A stretch of 13,446 nucleotides of DNA from an uncultured Capnocytophaga sp. (GTDB taxonomy: Bacteria; Bacteroidota; Bacteroidia; Flavobacteriales; Flavobacteriaceae). The first letter of the stretch is position 1. Each line of letters begins with the position of its first letter. The notes beneath the pieces were generated by a model. It ran no database searches and was not told the origin of the DNA. It saw nothing but the letters and a program-made list of their open reading frames with translations. The stretch covers positions 1-13,446 of the forward strand of contig NZ_CALGWU010000068.1 of assembly GCF_937936315.1 (NCBI RefSeq), in the 5' to 3' direction. This document shows positions 8,069-13,446 of this stretch, one piece after another. Made by a program: the position numbers and the translations under genes.

Positions 8069-9628
8069 ATGGATATTTACATTGAAATAGAAACCCTCAT
8101 CAGCTATGCTATATTGCACGGATTGGTGAAGGAAGACGATCGTATACTTGTAACTAATGCTGTTTTAGAAAGCATTGGATGTGATAGTTATACCGAGTTT
8201 ACAGAAGAAGAAACCGCAAAAATCGCTAAAAAAGCTGCCGAGATAGTCTACCCTACTGAGGAACTTGATCGCTTGGTAGAATGGGCTGCCCAAAATGGCA
8301 CTCTATCTACTGATACTCTTACCTTCCGCGACCTGTTGAACTCTAAGATTATGGGGCAAGTATTGCCTCGTACTTCTGTGATTCGCAACGACTTTTGGAA
8401 CAAATACCAAAGTAACAAAGAGCAAGCTACCCAATATTTCTATGAACTAAACAAACAAAGTAACTATATACGAACTGATAGAATTGCTAAAAACATCTTG
8501 TGGGAACACAAAAGTCCTTATGGCGATTTAGAGATTACTATCAATCTTTCTAAGCCTGAAAAAGACCCTCGTGATATTGCTGCCCAAAAAGATGTAGTTG
8601 CAACTAACTATCCCAAATGTTTGCTTTGCAAAGAAAATGAGGGTTATATGGGGCGTGTGAATCACGCTGGACGCCAAAATTTGCGCACTATTAAGTTAGA
8701 TTTAGCTAATGAGGAATGGTTTTTCCAATACTCACCCTATATCTATTACAACGAGCATTGTATCGTCTTTTCAAGTGAACATCGCCCAATGAAGATTGAC
8801 AAGGCTTGCTTTGAACACGTATTAGGCTTTGTAGAACAATTCCCTCACTATTTCTTAAGTTCTAATGCCGATTTGCCTATTGTGGGAGGTTCTATCCTCT
8901 CTCACGACCATTTTCAAGGTGGGCGACACGTATTCCCTATGGAAAAAGCCACCATTAAAGAACGTGTGAGTTTCAAAGGATTTGAAGATGTGGAAGCAGG
9001 CATCGTAAATTGGCCTATGAGCGTATTGCGATTGCGCGGTGAGAAAGACCGTCTCATTGCCTTAGCCGATGTAATTCTGCAATCGTGGATAAACTACAAC
9101 GATGAATCATTAGGCATCTACTCACATACTGAGGGTATGCGTCACAATACTGTTAACCCTGTGGCACGCTTCAAAAACGACAAATACGAACTTGATTTGG
9201 CTTTGCGCAACAACCGTACGGATACTAAGCACCCTATGGGAATCTTCCACCCCTACGAACATCTGCACAACATCAAAAAAGAGAACATCGGGATTATTGA
9301 GGTGATGGGATTAGCAATTTTACCTGGTAGACTAAAGACTGAAATGGCAAGTATCAAAACCTTACTCAGTGAAGCCCTTTCTGCAGGTAACAGCTTTAGC
9401 CCTGTTTATACCAAAATGAATAATGACTCCGATTTGCAAAAACACAGCCAATGGTTAGAACGCTATATGAACCTCAACCCTACCCCACTCTCAATTGATA
9501 ATTTAGATGACTTTATCAATAAAAGTATAGGCGATACTTTCTGTGAGGTATTAGAAAACTGCGGCGTGTTCAAACATACCCCTGAAGGTGAGGAAGGATT
9601 TAGGAAATTCGTAAGCCAAATTTGCTAA
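8069..9628 (+). CDS. galT: Class II UDP-glucose--hexose-1-phosphate uridylyltransferase
   Basis: It moves UMP between UDP-glucose and galactose-1-phosphate, giving UDP-galactose and glucose-1-phosphate. With 519 residues it belongs to the long class II form known mainly from Firmicutes (COG4468), not the short zinc-containing form of about 350 residues. The active-site motif is HDHFQGG (279-285). By analogy with HPHxQ of the classical enzyme, His281 is the uridylylated nucleophile and Gln283 its partner. A CLLC pair (Cys184, Cys187) precedes the GYMGRVNHAGRQN segment typical of the class. I chose the ATG at 8069 over the TTG at 8063 because it is the better codon and lies only two residues further in. 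The bifidobacterial lacto-N-biose pathway enzyme LnpC is, as I recall, of this class, so a role with HexNAc-1-phosphates is possible. No galE is present in the window, so the epimerase must be encoded elsewhere. Confidence 0.92.
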   Translation: MDIYIEIETLISYAILHGLVKEDDRILVTNAVLESIGCDSYTEFTEEETAKIAKKAAEIVYPTEELDRLVEWAAQNGTLSTDTLTFRDLLNSKIMGQVLPRTSVIRNDFWNKYQSNKEQATQYFYELNKQSNYIRTDRIAKNILWEHKSPYGDLEITINLSKPEKDPRDIAAQKDVVATNYPKCLLCKENEGYMGRVNHAGRQNLRTIKLDLANEEWFFQYSPYIYYNEHCIVFSSEHRPMKIDKACFEHVLGFVEQFPHYFLSSNADLPIVGGSILSHDHFQGGRHVFPMEKATIKERVSFKGFEDVEAGIVNWPMSVLRLRGEKDRLIALADVILQSWINYNDESLGIYSHTEGMRHNTVNPVARFKNDKYELDLALRNNRTDTKHPMGIFHPYEHLHNIKKENIGIIEVMGLAILPGRLKTEMASIKTLLSEALSAGNSFSPVYTKMNNDSDLQKHSQWLERYMNLNPTPLSIDNLDDFINKSIGDTFCEVLENCGVFKHTPEGEEGFRKFVSQIC

Positions 9629-9635
9629 TTATTTG

Positions 9636-9643
9636 TATTTTTG
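9636..9643 (+). promoter_or_regulatory. -7 box of a promoter for the outer-membrane protein gene
   Basis: TATTTTTG matches TAnnTTTG and lies 24 nt before the ATG at 9668. No good TTG -33 element was found 17-21 nt upstream. A transcript starting near 9650 would place the in-frame TTG at 9641 upstream of the RNA start, which supports the ATG at 9668 as the true start. Read-through from galT is also possible, since no terminator is visible in the 39-bp gap. Confidence 0.45.
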
Positions 9644-9667
9644 CGTTTTAATATTAACTTTTATACG

Positions 9668-12184
9668 ATGAAAAAACACTTCTTACTACTCTTTTTATGT
9701 GCTTTTGTACCCTTTAGTTCTTTTCTATGGGCTCAAACTCACGTATCAGGTAAAGTAATCGATGAAAATGGTCAACCTATAGCTTTTGCTAATGTGTTAT
9801 TTCCTAAAACTACTATTGGTGCTTACACCGATGATGAAGGACGTTTTTCTCTATACTCCGAAAAAAAACAAAAAGAATTAGAGGTGTCTTTCATAGGATA
9901 CACTACCAAAAAAATCCATTTAGAAAAAGATAACACTAAAGGATTGGTCGTAGTACTCGTAGAAGGTGAACAGTTAGACGCAGTAACTATTGTAGCAAAA
10001 CCTAAAAAGGTGCTTTCTAAAAAAGAAAACCCTGCCTATACTGTTTTGCAAGGCATTTGGAAAAATAAAAAGAAACGCGGATTGCAAAATGCAACAGCTT
10101 ATCAGTATAAAAAACACACTACTACCGAGTTAGGGGTGAACAACCTCGATACGGTCTTCCTCAAAAAAGCCTTAAACAAAGAATACGATACGATTAGAAA
10201 AATCCTCTCCGAGAAAAAGTACAAGGAAACTTTTTCTCTCCCAATGTATCTCACCGAAAAAATAGAAACTGTTTATGGCAATAATCAGTTGGGTAAAAAA
10301 CGTGTAGATATAGAAGCTGAACGTGCTCAAGGTATTGTACAACAAGGTTTTGGTTTGGAACGCGTGAGCCAATCGTTTGACGAGTTTGAGATTTACGACA
10401 ATACTTATATGATACTCAACAAGCCGTTTGTGAGTCCTCTATCCGAATTTGGTTATGGTGTGTATCTCTATGTATTAAGTGATACTATTCAAAAAGATGA
10501 TCGCCAATTCTACCGTATCAATTTCTTCCCTCGTGACGATCAAGATTTGGCTTTACAAGGGCAATTTGATGTAGATACCAAAACCTTCATAGTGAGTGCT
10601 ATACAAATGCACACCACTCCTAAAACTAATATCAACTTAGTACGCGGACTTTCATTTGAAAAATACTTCACCATTGCAAACGATAGTATTTATCTACCCG
10701 AACGCGAAATTCAGGTAGGCGATTTTACGCTAATCACTAAAAAAGAGGAAGAAAAAGGTCTCTATGTAAAGAACTATATCAATTATTCCGATATATTGTT
10801 AAACAAAGCTAAAACTGCTGAATTTTACGACCAGCAAATAGTAAAAACTGCTAAAGATCAATTTCATAAAGACGATGCTTATTGGGATAACAATACCTTA
10901 GGAGGAGCCGACCTCACCAAAACCAAACTCCTCATTCGTGAGGTAGGAAGTAATAAACGCATTAAAATGATAGGCGATGTAACCGATGTGGTAACTTCTG
11001 GTTATATTCCTATTGGTAATTATATGCAATTTGGTAGGTTTTGGCAAACTTTCTCAAGTAACAATGTAGAAGGATTGCGATTGCGTGCTGGTTTCCGTTC
11101 ATTTATCTCTACCGATGACCGTTTTCGTGCCTATATTTATGGTGCTTATGGGTTGAGAGACAAACAGTTTAAATACGGATTCAGCGGTAAATACCTCCTC
11201 TCTCACAGTCCGCGTATCACCCTCGGGGCTGGTTATCAGAATGATAATCTGCAATTAGGCACTTTCGTAATGCACGATGATACCGAATTGAATTTCGAAA
11301 AGACTACCAACTTTATCATTGCACGTGGTGAAAATTACTATCTCACCCGCAACAAAAAAATACAAGGGGTAATCAATTACAACATCATTCCTAATTTGCA
11401 GTTTTCAATTTTTGGTACTTACCAAAAACTCTCTTCTGCAAGTGAAGAAAACTTCTTGATTGCCTACCAAAATCCTAAAACAGGAGATGTAATTCACGAG
11501 TACGACAACTTCTATACAGGAGCTCAGCTTTCGTTCACTCCTCACCGAAAAGTATTTGGTTATGGTGTAGAGCAACGCTATGGCAAAAAACTCTTCCCTA
11601 TATATACCCTTAAATATTCTAAAGGGGTAGATGGGGTAATAAACAGCAAGTTTGATTACGACAAAGTCCAAATGATGCTTTATAAACCCATTCCACTCTT
11701 TGGTTATGGTATTTTTCACGCCAATATAGAAGCTGGAAAAGTGTTTGGTACAGCACCACTTATTGCTTTAGCACCTACACCTGCAAACCAATCATACTCA
11801 TCAGCACCTAACACTTTTGCACTTTTAGACTACTACGATTTCATCACTGATACCTATATTAATGGTTACTTTGAGCACCATTTTGATGGTTTCTTGTTAA
11901 ACCGCATTCCTTTCTTGCAAAAATTGCGCTTTAAAAGTGTACTTTTTGGTAGATTTGCTTACGGAACACTTTCAGAAAAAAATAAACAAGCAAATATTAC
12001 TAATATTATATTCAATTCGCCCGAAAAACTCTATTGGGAATACGGATTTGGTATTGAAAATATAGGATTGGGCAACTTCCGTTTTATACGAGTAGATTTC
12101 GTATGGCGTAACGATTTCAACGATGTAAATGGCGTACGTAATCCTAAATTTGGAGTGCGTATCGGGATAGTACCATCATTCTAG
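9668..12184 (+). CDS. DUF5686 outer-membrane protein with CarboxypepD_reg-like domain
   Basis: This 838-residue protein should sit in the outer membrane. It has a Sec signal peptide (MKK, a hydrophobic stretch, cleavage near Ala22-Gln23). A carboxypeptidase-regulatory-like beta-sandwich follows at about 25-110 (VSGKVIDENGQPIAFANV and TDDEGRFSL, then EVSFIGYTTKK). The long remainder fits the DUF5686 family common in Bacteroidota. Its C-terminal half alternates aromatic beta-strands and turns, and the chain ends in GVRIGIVPSF; a terminal Phe is the usual BAM insertion signal. It is not SusC: the length is shorter and no plug or TonB-box pattern was seen. The function of the family is unknown to me. 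A longer reading from the TTG at 9641 would put charged residues ahead of the signal peptide and overlap the promoter, so I reject it. The acyl-CoA reductase gene follows after 13 bp. Confidence 0.85.
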   Translation: MKKHFLLLFLCAFVPFSSFLWAQTHVSGKVIDENGQPIAFANVLFPKTTIGAYTDDEGRFSLYSEKKQKELEVSFIGYTTKKIHLEKDNTKGLVVVLVEGEQLDAVTIVAKPKKVLSKKENPAYTVLQGIWKNKKKRGLQNATAYQYKKHTTTELGVNNLDTVFLKKALNKEYDTIRKILSEKKYKETFSLPMYLTEKIETVYGNNQLGKKRVDIEAERAQGIVQQGFGLERVSQSFDEFEIYDNTYMILNKPFVSPLSEFGYGVYLYVLSDTIQKDDRQFYRINFFPRDDQDLALQGQFDVDTKTFIVSAIQMHTTPKTNINLVRGLSFEKYFTIANDSIYLPEREIQVGDFTLITKKEEEKGLYVKNYINYSDILLNKAKTAEFYDQQIVKTAKDQFHKDDAYWDNNTLGGADLTKTKLLIREVGSNKRIKMIGDVTDVVTSGYIPIGNYMQFGRFWQTFSSNNVEGLRLRAGFRSFISTDDRFRAYIYGAYGLRDKQFKYGFSGKYLLSHSPRITLGAGYQNDNLQLGTFVMHDDTELNFEKTTNFIIARGENYYLTRNKKIQGVINYNIIPNLQFSIFGTYQKLSSASEENFLIAYQNPKTGDVIHEYDNFYTGAQLSFTPHRKVFGYGVEQRYGKKLFPIYTLKYSKGVDGVINSKFDYDKVQMMLYKPIPLFGYGIFHANIEAGKVFGTAPLIALAPTPANQSYSSAPNTFALLDYYDFITDTYINGYFEHHFDGFLLNRIPFLQKLRFKSVLFGRFAYGTLSEKNKQANITNIIFNSPEKLYWEYGFGIENIGLGNFRFIRVDFVWRNDFNDVNGVRNPKFGVRIGIVPSF

Positions 12185-12198
12185 TAAGAAATAAGAGA
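12185..12198 (+). repeat. Two TAAGNNA heptamers filling the spacer before the reductase gene
   Basis: TAAGAAA (12185-12191) and TAAGAGA (12192-12198) make up the whole spacer between the TAG stop at 12184 and the next ATG at 12198. GTAAGAAATAA (12184-12194) is identical over 11 nt to 4657-4667. The purine-rich run might also act as a weak ribosome-binding leader. Confidence 0.45.
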
Positions 12199-13208
12199 TG
12201 ATAAAAGAAAAAGTTAAAAAAAATCTCATACAATTAGGAGACTTATTTTCTAACACAGAATTATTTAAGGACATTTTTGAAAAAGCCGAACAGCAAAACA
12301 GCTGGTTTACTCGTGCTAATTTAGAATTTGCCTTTACATCGTGGAGTGAAGCCCTCAGCGAAAGTAATGTAGAACAGTGGCTATCGCAGTATCAATTACC
12401 ACAAGCTACTTCAGCTAAAAAAGTATTGATAGTAATGGCTGGCAACCTGCCATTAGTAGGTTTTCACGATTTATTATGTGTGTTAGTAGCAGGACATCAG
12501 GCTATCGTAAAACTATCAAGTGATGATCGTGTACTACTCCCCTATTTACTTGAAAAAATAAAAGATTTTGCTCCACAATGGACTGCTTCTGTACAATTTA
12601 CTGACGAAAAAGTAACCGATTATGATGCTGTAATTGCAACAGGTAGCGACAATACTGCCCGCTATTTTGAATATTATTTTGGTAAGAAAACACACATCAT
12701 TAGAAAAAACCGACATTCAGTAGCTGTACTCACTGGAGGAGAAACTCCTGAGCAGCTTTTTGCTTTAGGTAAAGACATCTTTCAGTACTATGGTTTAGGT
12801 TGCCGCAGCGTCTCTAAACTTTTTGTTCCTAAGGGATATGATTTTAACTTGCTATTTCAAGCAATTTATCCTTACAAAGATATCATCCAAGAACAAAAGT
12901 ACGCCAATAACTACGATTACAACAAAGCCGTCTACCTAATGAGCCTATACCAGCTCCTCGAAAACGGATTTCTATTGCTAAAAGAAGACGAGCATTACGG
13001 TTCACCTATTGCTACCCTTTTTTACGAATACTACACTGATGTAGATAGCTTAAAAAAGAAACTCACTACCGATGCTGAAAAGATACAATGTGTAGTCGCA
13101 CACAATTTTATAACTGAAGAAGTAGCCTTTGGAAAGACCCAAACTCCCCAGCTATGGGACTACGCTGATGGGGTAGATACCCTAAATTTCTTACTCAAAT
13201 TATCGTGA
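12198..13208 (+). CDS. LuxC-type acyl-CoA reductase
   Basis: This 336-residue cytosolic protein belongs to the LuxC branch of the aldehyde dehydrogenase superfamily, which reduces acyl thioesters to aldehydes with NADPH. It is the short flavobacterial form, clearly shorter than Vibrio LuxC. AGNLPLVGFHD (81-91) forms the nucleotide-binding region and ATGSDNTARYF (147-157) a second conserved loop. GLGCRSVSK (199-207) holds the presumed catalytic Cys202. There is no LuxD, LuxE or luciferase gene here, so bioluminescence is not implied. The physiological substrate is unknown; a lipid or fatty-aldehyde step is the natural guess. It starts 13 bp after the outer-membrane protein gene and shares its transcript. 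No terminator is visible downstream; the next feature is a tRNA promoter. Confidence 0.85.
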   Translation: MIKEKVKKNLIQLGDLFSNTELFKDIFEKAEQQNSWFTRANLEFAFTSWSEALSESNVEQWLSQYQLPQATSAKKVLIVMAGNLPLVGFHDLLCVLVAGHQAIVKLSSDDRVLLPYLLEKIKDFAPQWTASVQFTDEKVTDYDAVIATGSDNTARYFEYYFGKKTHIIRKNRHSVAVLTGGETPEQLFALGKDIFQYYGLGCRSVSKLFVPKGYDFNLLFQAIYPYKDIIQEQKYANNYDYNKAVYLMSLYQLLENGFLLLKEDEHYGSPIATLFYEYYTDVDSLKKKLTTDAEKIQCVVAHNFITEEVAFGKTQTPQLWDYADGVDTLNFLLKLS

Positions 13209-13320
13209 AACAACTCAAAAACAATAACTAACAAAACAAAATATTAAATTTATAAAATATTAATTATAAGATACTTATAAAATATTTTAAAGTTTTTTTT
13301 AAAAAAAGTACTAAAAAAAA

Positions 13321-13350
13321 TTGCAGATATAAAAAAAAGTAGTACTTTTG
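13321..13350 (+). promoter_or_regulatory. Promoter of tRNA-Glu
   Basis: TTG (13321-13323) is followed after 19 nt by TACTTTTG (13343-13350), the same spacing as the operon promoter at 3717. The -7 box is the right half of a 15-bp palindrome, AAAAGTA-G-TACTTTT (13335-13349). A transcript start near 13357 would give a leader of about 35 nt before the tRNA. Confidence 0.7.
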
Positions 13351-13355
13351 CCACC

Positions 13356-13376
13356 GCATTGAGAGAGAAACAATGC
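13356..13376 (+). repeat. Small leader hairpin upstream of tRNA-Glu
   Basis: GCATTG (13356-13361) and CAATGC (13371-13376) form a perfect 6-bp stem around the 9-nt loop AGAGAGAAA. It begins almost at the predicted transcript start and ends 16 nt before the mature tRNA 5' end, so it would be removed by 5' processing. Confidence 0.4.
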
Positions 13377-13392
13377 CTAAATAAACCAAATT

Positions 13393-13446
13393 GGTCCGTT
13401 CGTCTAGGGGTTAGGACGCAAGGTTTTCATCCTTGTAACAGGGGTT
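13393..13446 (+). tRNA. tRNA-Glu (anticodon UUC), 3' part outside window
   Basis: The first 54 nt are present. The 5' acceptor strand GGTCCGT is followed by a D arm (GTC 13402-13404 pairing with GAC 13415-13417). The anticodon arm CAAGG/CCTTG encloses TTTTCAT, so the anticodon is TTC at 13426-13428, specifying glutamate. The variable loop and the start of the T arm (AGGGGTT) close the window. The order matches Escherichia coli tRNA-Glu closely. The 3' acceptor strand and CCA status cannot be seen. Confidence 0.93.

Larger units (their letters stand above)
13209..13392. other. AT-rich spacer before tRNA-Glu with A/T tracts
   Basis: The first half holds a 12-nt direct repeat, TTATAAAATATT, at 13250-13261 and 13275-13286 (25-bp offset). 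It is followed by T8A7 and A8 tracts directly upstream of the tRNA promoter. Such tracts upstream of a stable-RNA promoter may act like an UP element or bend the DNA. No ORF and no convincing terminator for the reductase transcript was found. Confidence 0.4.

Noticed and set aside
12198..13208. Bioluminescence (lux) locus
   Set aside because: Only a LuxC-type reductase is present; no LuxA/B/D/E homologue lies in the window, and short LuxC-like proteins are widespread in non-luminous Flavobacteriia.
13288..13310. T8A7 tract as a terminator for the acyl-CoA reductase transcript
   Set aside because: It contains only A and T pairs with no loop and no GC-rich stem; it is better read as an A/T tract upstream of the tRNA promoter.

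Overview
The window looks like chromosomal DNA of a Flavobacteriia member, most plausibly Capnocytophaga or a close relative. It is AT-rich. Gene starts have A-rich leaders without Shine-Dalgarno sequences. Promoters fit the Bacteroidota pattern TTG-N19-TAnnTTTG. The protein families are typical of the group: a SprB-like surface protein, a DUF5686 outer-membrane protein with a CarboxypepD_reg-like domain, and a short LuxC-type acyl-CoA reductase. The genus is inferred from memory of such proteins and not proven here.

Layout. (1) Positions 1-3357, minus strand: the first 1119 codons of a very large secreted surface protein whose C-terminus lies outside the window. (2) Positions 3358-3777: a divergent intergenic region with a promoter for each direction and a tandem 11-bp repeat beside the surface-protein promoter. 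(3) Positions 3778-9628, plus strand: five sugar-salvage genes in a row: a sugar-1-phosphate nucleotidyltransferase, a NahK-like anomeric sugar kinase, galK, galM and a class II galT. (4) Positions 9668-13208: an outer-membrane beta-barrel protein followed 13 bp later by an acyl-CoA reductase. (5) Positions 13209-13446: an AT-rich spacer with a strong-looking promoter, and the first 54 nt of a tRNA-Glu(UUC) cut by the window edge.

How the genes fit together. galM, galK and galT supply three of the four Leloir steps; galE is not here. The first two genes look like a matched pair: a kinase that would phosphorylate a hexosamine or hexose at C1, and a nucleotidyltransferase that would charge the product to a nucleotide sugar. 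Together the cluster resembles the lacto-N-biose/galacto-N-biose salvage pathway of bifidobacteria without its phosphorylase. It suits an organism that feeds on host glycoprotein glycans. The most interesting hypothesis is that the first two genes let the cell make UDP-GlcNAc directly from scavenged GlcNAc. That would bypass GlmM and GlmU, which I recall being reported absent from Capnocytophaga canimorsus.

No insertion sequence, CRISPR array, phage gene or convincing intrinsic terminator was seen. Several operon spacers contain short heptamer runs (T[A/T]AGNNN) that no named feature explains.
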